From Bacteroidales bacterium (lineage in GTDB: Bacteria; Bacteroidota; Bacteroidia; Bacteroidales; M50B96), in assembly GCA_021740905.1 (NCBI GenBank), contig JAIOYV010000007.1, positions 46,890 to 110,889 on the forward strand: a DNA stretch of 64,000 nt, in the 5' to 3' direction. Both the position numbers and the translations under genes were made by a program. The notes under the pieces were generated by a model. That model was not told the DNA's origin. It did no database searches and worked only from the letters and a program-made list of their open reading frames with translations. Positions 53,664 to 63,554 of the stretch are shown here, in pieces; positions within the stretch are counted from its first letter, which is position 1; each line of letters opens with the position of its first letter.

Positions 53664-55223
53664 TTATAAGGGGATATTGGAATGTTTTTTCGGTGGATTG
53701 GTTTCCTTTTTCGTGGAGATAGTTTGCAAAGCTCTGCAAATCCTGAACCTTGTGTTGCGGGGTTCGATAATATCGTCGATAAAGCCATATTTGGCAGCCT
53801 CATAAGGGTTTGCAAATTTCTCCTTGTATTCGGCCTCTTTTTCTTCGGTATACTTTTTTCTTTCTTCCTCCGATTCGATGGCCGCAATATTCCTTCCTTC
53901 GAGCACTTCAATCGCGCCTTTCGCGCCCATAACGGCAATCTCGGCAGTTGGCCAGGCATAGTTGATGTCGCCACGCAATTGTTTCGAGCTCATCACATCG
54001 TGGGCACCACCATACGATTTGCGCAAGGTAATGGTGATTTTAGGCACCGTTGCCTCTCCATACGCAAACATCAGTTTGGCACCGTGAATGATAATTCCTC
54101 CATACTCCTGAACACTTCCAGGAAGGAAACCTGGTACATCGACAAGGGTGACAATGGGTACGTTGAAACAATCGCAGAAACGGACAAAGCGTGCTGCCTT
54201 ACGCGACGACTCAATATCGAGGACTCCCGCAAGATAATTGGGCTGGTTGGCTACAATGCCCACTGGCATTCCGTTGAATTTGGCAAATCCTACAATGATA
54301 TTCCGTGCATAGTGACGGTGGAATTCGAGGAACTCTTCATTATCGACTATGGTGTGGATGATGTCTTTTACATCGTAGGGCTGGTTTGGGTTTTCGGGGA
54401 TGATCTCGTTGAGTTCATCGTTTACCCTATCGATTGGATCTTTGGAGGGCGTGTAAGGTGGTTCCTCCAGATTGTTCGAGGGCAAATATTCCAGCATTTT
54501 TCTAACCAACATCAACCCTTCTTCTTCATCATCGGCGCGGAAATGGGCCACACCCGATTTGGTGGCATGAACAGTTGCCCCGCCCAGGTCTTCGGTCGAA
54601 ATATCTTCGCCGGTAACAGTTTTGGTCACCTTTGGCCCGGTCACAAACATGTAGCTTGTTTTGTCGCTCATAATCACCACATCGGTGAGAGCAGGTGAAT
54701 AAACGGCACCTCCTGCACAGGGGCCAAAGATTAACGAAATCTGAGGGATCACTCCAGATGCCAAAATGTTCCTCTCAAAAATCTCGGCATATCCTGCCAA
54801 ACTATGAACCCCTTCCTGGATGCGGGCACCACCCGAATCGTTGATGCCAATTAAGGGCGCACCCACTTTTATAGCCTGGTCCATCACCTTACATATTTTC
54901 TTGGCAAAGGATTCGGAAAGTGACCCGCCGAAAACCGTAAAATCTTGTGAGAAAATGTAGACTACACGACCATCAATAGTACCATGCCCTGTGATTACTC
55001 CATCGGAAAGGTATTCTTGTTTTTCGAGGCCAAAGTCGCGACAACGGTGGGTCACAAACATGTCGTATTCCTCAAAACTGCCTTCGTCGAGAAGCATGTC
55101 GATGCGCTCGCGGGCGGTCATCTTGCCCTTTTCGTGCTGGGAGTTGATCCTGTCGATGCCGCCACCCAACTTGGCTTTGGCACGCAACTCGATTAATTGG
55201 TTAATTTTATCTTGATTGTTCAT
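53664..55223 (-). CDS. mmdA: Carboxyltransferase subunit (methylmalonyl-CoA decarboxylase / propionyl-CoA carboxylase beta)
   Basis: 519 residues, crotonase-fold carboxyltransferase: [24 protein letters not shown] start, [24 protein letters not shown] oxyanion region, [15 protein letters not shown], second-half [47 protein letters not shown]. Cytosolic. With the biotin, beta and OadG subunits it decarboxylates (S)-methylmalonyl-CoA to propionyl-CoA with Na+ export. No biotin carboxylase gene adjoins, favouring the decarboxylase reading. Confidence 0.95.
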   Translation of the reverse strand: MNNQDKINQLIELRAKAKLGGGIDRINSQHEKGKMTARERIDMLLDEGSFEEYDMFVTHRCRDFGLEKQEYLSDGVITGHGTIDGRVVYIFSQDFTVFGGSLSESFAKKICKVMDQAIKVGAPLIGINDSGGARIQEGVHSLAGYAEIFERNILASGVIPQISLIFGPCAGGAVYSPALTDVVIMSDKTSYMFVTGPKVTKTVTGEDISTEDLGGATVHATKSGVAHFRADDEEEGLMLVRKMLEYLPSNNLEEPPYTPSKDPIDRVNDELNEIIPENPNQPYDVKDIIHTIVDNEEFLEFHRHYARNIIVGFAKFNGMPVGIVANQPNYLAGVLDIESSRKAARFVRFCDCFNVPIVTLVDVPGFLPGSVQEYGGIIIHGAKLMFAYGEATVPKITITLRKSYGGAHDVMSSKQLRGDINYAWPTAEIAVMGAKGAIEVLEGRNIAAIESEEERKKYTEEKEAEYKEKFANPYEAAKYGFIDDIIEPRNTRFRICRALQTISTKKETNPPKKHSNIPL

Positions 55224-55260
55224 TTATTTGGTTACTTGTTACTGGTTTCTTGTCAATTCC

Positions 55261-55436
55261 ACCACAATAAATTGTGGTGCTGTCTCAATCTACCACAATA
55301 AATTGTGGTGCTATCTCAATTCCACCACAATAAATTGTGGTGCTGTCTCAATCTACCACAATAAATTGTGGTGCTATCTCAATTCCACCACAATAAATTG
55401 TGGTGCTGTCTCAATTCCACCACAATTATTGTTATC
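55261..55436. repeat. Tandem palindrome array, five full copies plus a partial
   Basis: The 18-base palindrome ACCACAA-TAAA-TTGTGGT recurs at 55261, 55292, 55324, 55355 and 55387, with a partial copy at 55419. Steps alternate 31 and 32 bases because two spacer types alternate (GCTGTCTCAATCT, GCTATCTCAATTCC), so the true unit is a 63-base dimer. It fills the space between epimerase and carboxyltransferase genes. Confidence 0.9.
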
Positions 55437-55447
55437 GGTGGGTAAAC

Positions 55448-55852
55448 CTACTTCTTCCCGCACAGTTCGGTTAGTACTCCACCTGTCGATTTTGGATGAA
55501 GGAACCCAATATTCAGACCTTCGGCACCTTTCCGGGCTGTTTTATCAATCAAGAGGATGCCTTTGGTTTCTGCTTCTTGCAAGGCCTTGTTCACATCGAC
55601 CACGGCAAAAGCCAGGTGATGGACACCCTCGCCTTTTTTCTCGATAAATTTTCCAACGGGGCCTTCCGGGTCGGTCGATTCCAGTAATTCAATTTTGGTT
55701 TGGCCTATCTGGAAAAAAGCAGTTTTTACCTTTTGGTCTTTTACTTCCTCAACAGCGTAACAACTTAGCCCGAGAACCTCTTCGTAATACTTGATCGACT
55801 CTTCGAGGTTTTTTACGGCAATCCCAATGTGTTCAATATGTGTAGGCTTCAT
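55448..55852 (-). CDS. mce: Methylmalonyl-CoA epimerase
   Basis: 134 residues from ATG 55852. Vicinal-oxygen-chelate fold: metal ligands His in THIEHIGIAV (about 7), His in GVHHLAFAV (about 80s) and Glu near the C terminus in LTELCGKK. Epimerises (R)- and (S)-methylmalonyl-CoA, providing the substrate for the decarboxylase encoded downstream. Confidence 0.95.
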   Translation of the reverse strand: MKPTHIEHIGIAVKNLEESIKYYEEVLGLSCYAVEEVKDQKVKTAFFQIGQTKIELLESTDPEGPVGKFIEKKGEGVHHLAFAVVDVNKALQEAETKGILLIDKTARKGAEGLNIGFLHPKSTGGVLTELCGKK

Positions 55853-56314
55853 AAGCAAACTATTTTGTGTTCAATTTTCCCGGCAAAATTACCGAATCCT
55901 CTACTCAGCACAATGAGTTTAATCATACTAACAAATGTTTAATAACAGTGTTTTGCAGCATAGATAAAGCAAATCTACTAAACGAGGGATCACAAGATGT
56001 TTAGACATTGATTGGATCGGAGGTGATACCAAAACCCTCGCTCAAAGCGAGGGCTTCGGTGGGGGCAAACCACGCATTTTTTTTCATCCATCTTAACCCT
56101 TCCTTAGAATAAGGAAGGGCTTGCCTCCGTAAAAGAGTTTATTGGGAAGCTACACCGCCTTTGCCATGAAACACGGATTGTCCCCCTTTTTTTCTCCTGC
56201 CCCGCTTTTTTGGCGGGGAAAGGGGGAGACTGAATTGGGCTATGAAAGACAAACGGTAGATGGGGATGAACCCTCCAATGCTGAAGCTTCGGAGGGCAAG
56301 CCCGAAACCTTCTT
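55853..56314. repeat. Intergenic cluster of four hairpins
   Basis: 56035-56053 CCCTCGCT-CAA-AGCGAGGG; 56097-56119 CCCTTCCTTA-GAA-TAAGGAAGGG; 56182-56226 CCCCC...CCCCGC-T6-GGCGGGG...GGGGG; 56271-56296 CCCTCC...GGAGGG. Short spacings and Y-rich left arms throughout. No gene. Confidence 0.7.
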
Positions 56315-57583
56315 TTAATCCTTGCCAGAAAACGCTGCCTCAAAATCGTGCCCACTTGGGTTTTGGAATACCCTCAAATCAAATTCGGGGATAATGGCCA
56401 GGAGGTGGTCGAAAATGTCGGCCTGGATAGCTTCGTAAAAGGCCCAGCGTTGGTCTTTGCTGAACACATATATCTCAAGGGGCAGCCCCAATTCGGTGGG
56501 TTGTAATTGCCTTACCAGGAAGGTCATCTCCTCGTGGATATTACTGTTGGCCCGCAGGTATTTTTCAATATATATCCTGAAAGTGCCTATATTAGTGAGC
56601 CTGCGGAGGTTTGCCCTTACTTTGCCATCCTCTTGCAACGATTCGTTGTTCTCTTTGATAATTTTTCGTTTTTCCTGAATGTAGCTTTTTATGTACCGGA
56701 TTTTCTCGAAACGGTCCAACATTTCTTCGTCGCAAAAACGGATGCTTTTCATGTCGATTAGCAGGGAGCGTTTTATGCGCCTGCCACCTGATTCTTCCAT
56801 ACCGCGCCAGTTGCTAAACGATTCGGATACCATCGCATACGTAGGGATGGTGGCGATGGTCTTGTCCCAGTTTTGGACTTTTACCGTATTCAGCGTGATT
56901 TCCAAGACCGTACCATCCGCATTGTATTTGGGCATCGAAATCCAGTCGCCGGGTTTTACCATGTTGTTGCCCGAAAGCTGGATACTGGCTACAAAGCCGA
57001 GTATCGTATCTTTAAACACTAAAAGCAAGACAGCTGCAAAAGCACCCAATCCGGTCAGGAAATATCCGGGAGTTTTATTTAGTAAAGTGGATAAGATAAC
57101 GATACCTCCAACCAGATAAATGAGGATTTTTATCAATTGAACAAAGCCGGTAATAGGCCTGTTTTCGGCCACTTCGGTAGTTTCGTAAATGCCTTTTACA
57201 CCATTCAGGAACGAATTGAGCAACACCATCAACATGATGACCATGTACAAGCTGGCCCCTGACTTCACTACTTTCGCGACTGCATCCGGAAAATCTGAGA
57301 AAACTACCGACGACAATAAGTACACCACTATGGCAGGTGTAAAATGGGCCAATCGGCTAAACACATTTTTGTCTAACAGGATATCATCCCAAATTGTGCG
57401 GCTTTTGCGTACGATTTTCTGTATGATCGATAAAAATACTTTCTTGCTGATCCAATCGGTTATCCAGGCAACAAGAACAAGGGTTATCAATAAAATAAAC
57501 AGACGTACCCAGATTATCTGATTGCCCTCAAGCCCTATACTTTCGAGCCAGTCTGTGAGTGAGAATAAAGTTAGTCCTTCCAT
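56315..57583 (-). CDS. Mechanosensitive channel, YbdG-like (MscS family)
   Basis: 422 residues, about five N-terminal TM segments then an MscS domain. MVKPGDWISMPKYNADGTVLEITLNTVKVQNWDKTIATIPTYAMVSESFSNWRGMEESGGRRIKRSLLID is strikingly like E. coli YbdG. Inner-membrane channel relieving mild hypo-osmotic shock. No linked genes; flanked on the 3' side by hairpins. Confidence 0.92.
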   Translation of the reverse strand: MEGLTLFSLTDWLESIGLEGNQIIWVRLFILLITLVLVAWITDWISKKVFLSIIQKIVRKSRTIWDDILLDKNVFSRLAHFTPAIVVYLLSSVVFSDFPDAVAKVVKSGASLYMVIMLMVLLNSFLNGVKGIYETTEVAENRPITGFVQLIKILIYLVGGIVILSTLLNKTPGYFLTGLGAFAAVLLLVFKDTILGFVASIQLSGNNMVKPGDWISMPKYNADGTVLEITLNTVKVQNWDKTIATIPTYAMVSESFSNWRGMEESGGRRIKRSLLIDMKSIRFCDEEMLDRFEKIRYIKSYIQEKRKIIKENNESLQEDGKVRANLRRLTNIGTFRIYIEKYLRANSNIHEEMTFLVRQLQPTELGLPLEIYVFSKDQRWAFYEAIQADIFDHLLAIIPEFDLRVFQNPSGHDFEAAFSGKD

Positions 57584-57701
57584 ATTGTTGTGTCAATAAT
57601 ATTTCAGTGCAAAGGTATAATTCTGAAAAGAAAGATTGAATGGGATGAATTACAAAATCCATTATTTAAACGATGTTTCCTTACATTACAAATCCTTGTG
57701 T

Positions 57702-57768
57702 TTGGAGTACTGGAGTGTTGGAGTATGGGGCTGTAACTTGCAAAAACTTACCCATCACTCCAATCCCC
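57702..57768. repeat. Dispersed GGAGTATGGGG...CACTCC element, copy 3
   Basis: TTGGAGTACTGGAGTGTTGG on the left, centre GTAACTTGCAAAAACTTAC, right arm CATCACTCCAATCC. Same layout as 7975 and 9691. Confidence 0.65.
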
Positions 57769-57832
57769 ACTTTCATTTATTTCCAAATAGATCAAAAAAC
57801 CGTCGACCCAAAAATCGACAGGCAGGCCTTCC

Positions 57833-58489
57833 CTACAAAGTCTCAAACGAATCGAGGATAAAGGGGTTCGACATTTTCTCATACCCAATGCTTGTTTCCG
57901 GGCCGTGGCCAGGGAAAACTGTCACGCTATCGTCGAGGTTAAGTAGTTTGTTGAAAATGCTTTTTATCAAGGTAGGATAATCGCCCCCGGGCAAATCGGT
58001 ACGGCCAATACTGCCTTTGAAAAGGACATCGCCCACGATCACAAAATTCTCGTTGGGGGCATAGATGGCTACACTCCCCGGTGAATGGCCCGGAACATGA
58101 AAAAGCTTCAGAGTAGAGTCGCCGAATGTGATTTCCATATCATCCACTAGAGGGGTCTCGATATTAGTTGGAACTTTAACCTGAAAGCCATACATGCTAC
58201 CATAGTTGTCGGAAACTTCAACAAGGCGAAGATCGCTGGAATGGATTTCGAGGGGTAGATTATATTTTTGACTTAAAAACTGAACGCCTAAAATATGGTC
58301 GACATGCCCGTGTGTATTGATCAACCTGGCAGGTTTAAGTTCACGGCTTTCGATAAAATCGACTAGTTCCTGCTCTTCGTGAGCTTGGTAGCAACCCGCA
58401 TCGACAATGATACATTCGTTGTTTTCGTTGTAAAGCACGAAGGTGTTTTCCTGAAAGCTGTTGAATACAAATTTCTGAATCTTTATCAT
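57833..58489 (-). CDS. MBL-fold metallo-hydrolase (glyoxalase II-like)
   Basis: 218 residues. HxHxDH in NTHGHVDHILG (about 58-66), HVPGHSPGSVAIY (third His), GDVLFKGSIGRTDLPGGD, and PGHGPETSIGYE. Members are thiolesterases or sulphur dioxygenases; substrate here is not determinable. Complete and typical in length. Confidence 0.88.
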   Translation of the reverse strand: MIKIQKFVFNSFQENTFVLYNENNECIIVDAGCYQAHEEQELVDFIESRELKPARLINTHGHVDHILGVQFLSQKYNLPLEIHSSDLRLVEVSDNYGSMYGFQVKVPTNIETPLVDDMEITFGDSTLKLFHVPGHSPGSVAIYAPNENFVIVGDVLFKGSIGRTDLPGGDYPTLIKSIFNKLLNLDDSVTVFPGHGPETSIGYEKMSNPFILDSFETL

Positions 58490-58570
58490 TTTCTTAATTT
58501 ATTCCAGTAAATAATCTATCACTTCAATTGGCTTATCTATTATCAGTTGAACTTTATCAATTATTATTTT

Positions 58571-59212
58571 CTATACTTTTCCCTTTAAAAATGGGACGAA
58601 TGAAAAATAACCAAACGTTTCGGACTCGAATTTTGTTTCCGATACTTTCCAGAGCCGGGTCATAATTTGAGTACCACTCTCACCGATAGGTGCAACCAGG
58701 CAGCCACCCACCTTTAATTGGTTTTTGAGGGTTTCGGGGATTGAAGGCGCACCGGCAGTAATTAAAATACTGTCGAAAGGGGCATAACTCTCTTTTCCGA
58801 GGTAGCCATCTCCCCAGAATAGATGCGGGTGATAGCCCATTTTTCCCAACAAATCGCCAGCTTTCTGATATAGTTCTTTATGCCGCTCGATGCTGTACAC
58901 CCTGGCACCCATTTCCAGCAATATGGCTGTTTGGTATCCAGAGCCAGTGCCTATTTCGAGCACCTTATGAAATTCTTTCACCTCCAGCAATTCGGTTTGA
59001 AAAGCCACCGTGTAGGGTTGTGAGATAGTTTGCCCGGCTGCAATCGGGAAGGCATTGTCGCGATAGGCAAACTGGATGAAACCACTATCCATAAAAGCGT
59101 GCCGGAGCACCCGGTTCATGGCTTCGAGGACAGCTTCGCCCTTAATCCCTTTCAGCCTAATGTCGTCGACCAAGCGTTTCCGCATCCCTTTGTATCTCAG
59201 AGAATCTTCCAT
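58571..59212 (-). CDS. pcm: Protein-L-isoaspartate O-methyltransferase
   Basis: 213 residues. Substrate loop region AYRDNAFPIAAGQTISQPYTVAFQTELL, SAM motif LEIGTGSGYQTAILLEMGARVYSIER, ILITAGAPSIPETLKNQLKVGGCLVAPIG. Methylates isoaspartate in ageing proteins. 81 bases before the MBL gene. Confidence 0.94.
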   Translation of the reverse strand: MEDSLRYKGMRKRLVDDIRLKGIKGEAVLEAMNRVLRHAFMDSGFIQFAYRDNAFPIAAGQTISQPYTVAFQTELLEVKEFHKVLEIGTGSGYQTAILLEMGARVYSIERHKELYQKAGDLLGKMGYHPHLFWGDGYLGKESYAPFDSILITAGAPSIPETLKNQLKVGGCLVAPIGESGTQIMTRLWKVSETKFESETFGYFSFVPFLKGKV

Positions 59213-59305
59213 CTTTTTTTCGTGAGGACAAAATTAGAAGAAAATGAACAGCCACCGAAAAAAAAAACCACCCGAAGGCAGCCCTTTTTATTATTTATTA
59301 TTGTC

Positions 59306-59361
59306 GAATGATTAATGAGTATTGATTAATAATTCAACATTAATCATTAATCACTAATTAT
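59306..59361. repeat. Inverted short-unit array (ATTAATGA / TCATTAAT) at a stop codon
   Basis: GATTAATGAGTATTGATTAAT on the left and CATTAATCATTAATCAC on the right, reverse complements of each other, ending next to the stop codon (complement of 59362-59364) of the DHOD-like gene. Confidence 0.65.
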
Positions 59362-60375
59362 TTAGATGCTCGGGTACTTTGCAAAGATATTGTCCGACTT
59401 CATTAAAATCTCAACATATTGAGCGCGTTTGTATGCATACGGGTCTTTGATGTTTTTCTTCGAGAGTTTTCCTTTGAAATCGTTTAAAGTAGCATATTTC
59501 TTCTCGTCCATCCATTCTTCAATATCTTTCAGCATGGTGCCGATGTAGTCGATTTTATTCTTGTACAAAGTACTTACAACCTGCGTGCAATCGGCCCCGG
59601 CCAAAATCATTTTTACTACATCATGCCCGGTCATAATGCCTGAATTACTGCAAACTGTACCTGCTACATTTCCATATAATAATCCGGCAAACCGCAAAGG
59701 AAGCTTGTTGTCAGATTCGTGGCTAAGGTTATAAGGGAAATAATTTACTTCTTCATCTATGTCGATTTCTGGTTGGAATAGGCGGTTGAAGAGCACGAAA
59801 CCATTTATCCCAAAACTGTCCATGCGTTTAATTACGCTCAGGATGTTTGTGTAATAGGGGCTTAGTTTTACACCCAACGGGATATTTACAGCCGCCCTAA
59901 CTTCTTTAACAATCTCCAATTGCTCATCGATAATATCCTTGCCACACATTTCGAAATCTTTGGGAACTGCATAAAAGTTGAGTTCCATACCGGCTACTCC
60001 CGTACCTTCAATTTTCTTGGCAAAGTCAACCCACGACTCTTTATATACTGCATTTAGGCTTGCAAACACTGGTATATCAACTGATTTCACTGCATTTTCC
60101 AGGTTCATCAGGTATTCTTCTGGTCCGGCGTGGTCTATGTCGGGGAAGAGGTTTACCATTTCGGCATGACGTTCAGCATACTCATCAAGCTGGTTCTGGA
60201 GCTCCAGGCTTTCTAGCTGGATTTGCTCCTCGAACAAGGATTTATAAACCACTGCAGCTGCTCCTGCATTTTCAATTTTCTTCAGGGTATTCAGGTCTGA
60301 AGCAAGGTTGCTTGCGCCAATAACAATTGGGTTTTTCAGTTCCACACCAAGGTAATTAGTCTTTAGGTTTGCCAT
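59362..60375 (-). CDS. Dihydroorotate dehydrogenase-like flavoprotein
   Basis: 337 residues. TIM-barrel of PyrD type: LGVELKNPIVIGASNLA start, NAGAAAVVYKSLFEEQI, FASLNAVYKESWVDFAKKIEGTGVAGMELN, LGVKLSPYYTN, and late SGIMTGHDVVKMILAGADCTQVVSTLY with FMN-phosphate-binding Gly. The loop that normally holds the catalytic Cys/Ser differs, so true pyrimidine function is doubtful; such paralogues are often listed as dihydroorotate-dehydrogenase-like. Confidence 0.85.
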   Translation of the reverse strand: MANLKTNYLGVELKNPIVIGASNLASDLNTLKKIENAGAAAVVYKSLFEEQIQLESLELQNQLDEYAERHAEMVNLFPDIDHAGPEEYLMNLENAVKSVDIPVFASLNAVYKESWVDFAKKIEGTGVAGMELNFYAVPKDFEMCGKDIIDEQLEIVKEVRAAVNIPLGVKLSPYYTNILSVIKRMDSFGINGFVLFNRLFQPEIDIDEEVNYFPYNLSHESDNKLPLRFAGLLYGNVAGTVCSNSGIMTGHDVVKMILAGADCTQVVSTLYKNKIDYIGTMLKDIEEWMDEKKYATLNDFKGKLSKKNIKDPYAYKRAQYVEILMKSDNIFAKYPSI

Positions 60376-60938
60376 ATCGGATCGTATTTTATAAATTATT
60401 TTATTGTATTCAACAAAGTTCTCTTTTAAATGTTTTTCCCGAAAGCATTAAATTTATTGGGTTTCCCGATAAATTTAATGCTCTTGGGTTTTCATTTTAT
60501 AAATTGTTTAAAAATAAGCAACTTCAAAACAAATAGAAACAAGAAGTCGGTGGAAATTCCATTTTTCCAAAGAAAGTGTGTAATTCAGAATGAGTTTGAA
60601 TTGTGACTAATCAGGAGAATTAATTTTACTTTATGTATTCCATCAAATTTTAATAAATTTTCTGGAGTATTTTTTCACATCATTCGTGAAATTGAGATAA
60701 TATACACCTTTAGGAAAGTCCGACCAATTCAATTTACTTCTCTGATATGTATAATCTTTTTTTTGCTAAAATTACCTTGCTCCCTTTTGTGTAGTACATT
60801 TCAGTTTTATCAAAATCATTCCTTTTAAATAATGAGAACATCTGAAACAGGATTTGGATAAATCAGATTTTCTGGGATTTCAATTTAGCTAATAATCAAC
60901 TAAAAACTACACAATATTGATTTAACAGGGCATTCTAT
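60376..60938. repeat. Intergenic stretch with a 39-base hairpin
   Basis: 60444-60482: perfect arms AGCATTAAATTTAT / ATAAATTTAATGCT, with an inner GGG-TTT-CCC stem, before the DHOD-like gene. The remaining stretch is AT-rich with no gene. Confidence 0.65.
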
Positions 60939-62933
60939 TTATCGAAATGCCACCAGCATCGAAATGCCTGGCACATCCACACTCCCTGAAACTTTTTTGA
61001 TGCCCTGCTCATTTATTTCACTTCCAAGTGCGGCGATGTTCCATTCGCCTTCAATAGCAATGTTTTTGGATTTTGGGTTGGCATTATAAACCACCAGTAC
61101 TTCTTTCCAGGTATCGCCATTGGTGAAGCCCGTAATGGTATATCCAACAAGCCCGGGTTGCGTTTCCATAAAATGAAGATGTTTTCTTACAGCATCGGCA
61201 GAGGGCAACCAAAATGAAGAGTGGTTTTTTCGCAAGGCGATAAGGGCCTTGTAATAGTCGAATACCTCCTTGTTTTCAACCTTCCAGTTCCAGTCGATTT
61301 GATTCACCGAATCGGGCAGGTTGTAGGAATTATGTTCTCCCCCTTTGGTGCGCATCATCTCCACTCCGGCATGTAAAAACGGGATTCCCTGGCTGGTGAG
61401 CACGATGGCATTGGCGAGTTTGTGCATGGCCTGGATATCGGCTATTGAAGCTTTTGGGCGCGATAGGTTCAACTTATCGAACAGGGTATTGTTGTCGTGG
61501 CACGAAACATAAGAAACCGATTGCCAGGGTTGCTCGGCCCAAACAGTATCGGAATAATTTACGGTGGGGTAAATGATCTGCTCGTGGTAAATTGCACCTA
61601 CTATCCCAAACTTGATAGATTCTTCCTGTTTTTTTGCGCCGCTTACGAAACCGGTGCTTTTTGCCTCGAACACCGAACCCTTTATCCCATCGCGGATATC
61701 ATCGCTAAATGCACTGACGTTTTTCATGAAGCGGGTATTTTTCTTTACGGCCCGCAAATCTTCGGGCAATGGGGAATCTCCACCAGCCCATCCTTCGCCA
61801 TAAACAATAGCCGACGGATTTATCTTTTTTACGGCCGTTGCGATCCTGTTCATGGTTTCAATATCGTGGATGCCCATCAGGTCGAAACGGAAACCGTCGA
61901 TGTGGTATTCCTGTGCCCAATATTTTACCGATTCAACCATGAATTTCCGCATCATGGCACGTTCGGAGGCGGTCTCGTTGCCACAGCCCGAAGCATTGGA
62001 GTAGCTGCCATCTTTGTTGTGACGGTAGTAATAGCCAGGCACTTCCTGATTGAAATTCGATTCTTCGGTTCGCCCTGTGTGGTTATAAACCACGTCGAGA
62101 ATTACACCAATGCCATTGTCGTGGAAGGCTTTCACCATCTGCTTAAATTCGCCGATGCGTACTTCGGAATTGAAAGGGTCGGCGGAGAAAGAACCTTCGG
62201 GGACATTGTAATTCTGAGGATCGTAACCCCAGTTAAATTGCGGGCTGTCGAGCTTCGTTTCATCGATTGAATAATGATCGAAGGCCGGCAAAAGATGAAC
62301 ATGGGTAATGCCCAGTTCTTTGATATGGTCGATGGCCGTTGAGACATCCCCTGGTCCCTTTGTTCCTGGTTCTACCAGGCCCAAATATTTTCCGGGTTTC
62401 GACGATCCTGAGTTGGGGTTTATGGTAATATCCCGCACATGCAGTTCGTACAGGATGGCCTGGCTTGGCTTATTGATTTTGGGGCCGTAATCGTTTTCCC
62501 AGCCATCGGGATTTGTTTTTTGCATTTCGATCACCATAGCGCGCAAACCGTTCACCCCAACCGCCTGGGCATATATTCCTGGTGTTTCGTCGAGCCAATT
62601 ATCCTCAATCTTTATCTGATAGGTATAATAGGTACCGTCTAAATCGCCAAAAATCTTCACTTTCCAAATACCGGCCCTGCCCCGTTTCATCGCAACATTT
62701 TCGTAGGCTTCGCCACCATTTCCCTTCTCGTATAAATTCACCCTGACTTCGACTGCCGGGGGCGACCATATTGCAAATTCGGTATATCCGGGTGTATAAT
62801 TGAGCCAAAGCCCAGCCAGGCTGTCGACCGGGTAGTCATCGAACGATTTGTAATTACTTTTCTTTTCCATACACGAAACAAGGCAGAACCCTGACACTAA
62901 TAAAATGAAAGCAATTCTACTCATTTTAGCCAT
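60939..62933 (-). CDS. pulA: Type I pullulanase lipoprotein (GH13)
   Basis: 664 residues. Lipoprotein signal with lipobox LVSC (residue 21), CBM48-like N domain (YTEFAIWSPPAVEVRVNLYEKG), pullulanase signature YDPQNYNVPEGSFSADP (about 238-254), catalytic Asp in DGFRFDLMG (about 348), acid Glu in YGEGW (about 379), Asp in VSCHDN (about 478). Debranches alpha-1,6 links in starch-like glucans at the outer surface or periplasm. No sus genes adjacent. Confidence 0.92.
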   Translation of the reverse strand: MAKMSRIAFILLVSGFCLVSCMEKKSNYKSFDDYPVDSLAGLWLNYTPGYTEFAIWSPPAVEVRVNLYEKGNGGEAYENVAMKRGRAGIWKVKIFGDLDGTYYTYQIKIEDNWLDETPGIYAQAVGVNGLRAMVIEMQKTNPDGWENDYGPKINKPSQAILYELHVRDITINPNSGSSKPGKYLGLVEPGTKGPGDVSTAIDHIKELGITHVHLLPAFDHYSIDETKLDSPQFNWGYDPQNYNVPEGSFSADPFNSEVRIGEFKQMVKAFHDNGIGVILDVVYNHTGRTEESNFNQEVPGYYYRHNKDGSYSNASGCGNETASERAMMRKFMVESVKYWAQEYHIDGFRFDLMGIHDIETMNRIATAVKKINPSAIVYGEGWAGGDSPLPEDLRAVKKNTRFMKNVSAFSDDIRDGIKGSVFEAKSTGFVSGAKKQEESIKFGIVGAIYHEQIIYPTVNYSDTVWAEQPWQSVSYVSCHDNNTLFDKLNLSRPKASIADIQAMHKLANAIVLTSQGIPFLHAGVEMMRTKGGEHNSYNLPDSVNQIDWNWKVENKEVFDYYKALIALRKNHSSFWLPSADAVRKHLHFMETQPGLVGYTITGFTNGDTWKEVLVVYNANPKSKNIAIEGEWNIAALGSEINEQGIKKVSGSVDVPGISMLVAFR

Positions 62934-62996
62934 TTTTGTTTGTTTTTGATTCTGAAAAATGAAATGTTCTTTAAGTGAAAGGTAAGGTCACCCAGC

Positions 62997-63554
62997 CTAT
63001 ACCAAACTCGATTGAACCTGATCGACAATGCCATACTCAACCGATTCTACAGCCGACATCCAGTAATCCCGATTAAAATCTTTTTTGATTTTCTCCTCGG
63101 TTTGCCCACAATTTTCGGCCAAGACTTTTATGCTCAGATTTTTTGTTTTGATGATTTCCTCCATTTGGATTTCAATGTCGGAAGCCACACCTTGCGCCCC
63201 GCCACTGGGTTGGTGGATCATAACGCGCGCATTGGGAAGGACTGACCGTCGGCCTTTTTCACCAGCCGAAAGAATGATAGCCCCCATCGAGGCAGCAAAG
63301 CCAGTACAAATTGTCGCCACCGGGCTTGTGATAGCTTTCATTGCATCATATATGGCAAAACCCGAAGTTACATAACCACCAGGGCTATTAATAATCAACT
63401 GGATTTCTTTTCCCGGATCAAGAAGCTCCAGGTACATAAGCCTTTCAACCACCTGTTTGGCTGATTTATCATCCACTTGTCCCCATAAAAACACTTTTCG
63501 TTCGTTTAATATTTTCGAGTCGATTATGTCTTGAAGCCGTGCTATCTTTTCCAT
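62997..63554 (-). CDS. clpP: ATP-dependent Clp protease proteolytic subunit, short form
   Basis: 185 residues. Catalytic Ser in GFAASMGAIIL (about 92), His in RVMIHQPSG (about 117), Asp in FNRDYWMSA (about 164). Shorter than the usual Bacteroidota ClpP, and clpX does not follow (a pullulanase does). It could be a second, dedicated ClpP paralogue. Works with an AAA+ unfoldase in the cytosol. Confidence 0.9.
   Translation of the reverse strand: MEKIARLQDIIDSKILNERKVFLWGQVDDKSAKQVVERLMYLELLDPGKEIQLIINSPGGYVTSGFAIYDAMKAITSPVATICTGFAASMGAIILSAGEKGRRSVLPNARVMIHQPSGGAQGVASDIEIQMEEIIKTKNLSIKVLAENCGQTEEKIKKDFNRDYWMSAVESVEYGIVDQVQSSLV

Noticed and set aside
53682..54698. 338-residue + strand frame
   Set aside because: Antisense shadow of the well-supported carboxyltransferase gene.
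55261..55436. Possible CRISPR array
   Set aside because: Spacers are 13-14 bases and only two alternating types; a CRISPR array needs unique spacers of about 25-40 bases.
55216..55647. 143-residue + strand frame over the palindrome array
   Set aside because: The translation merely repeats the array unit and runs antisense into mce.
61497..62270. 257-residue + strand frame
   Set aside because: Antisense shadow of the pullulanase gene, whose catalytic motifs are intact.
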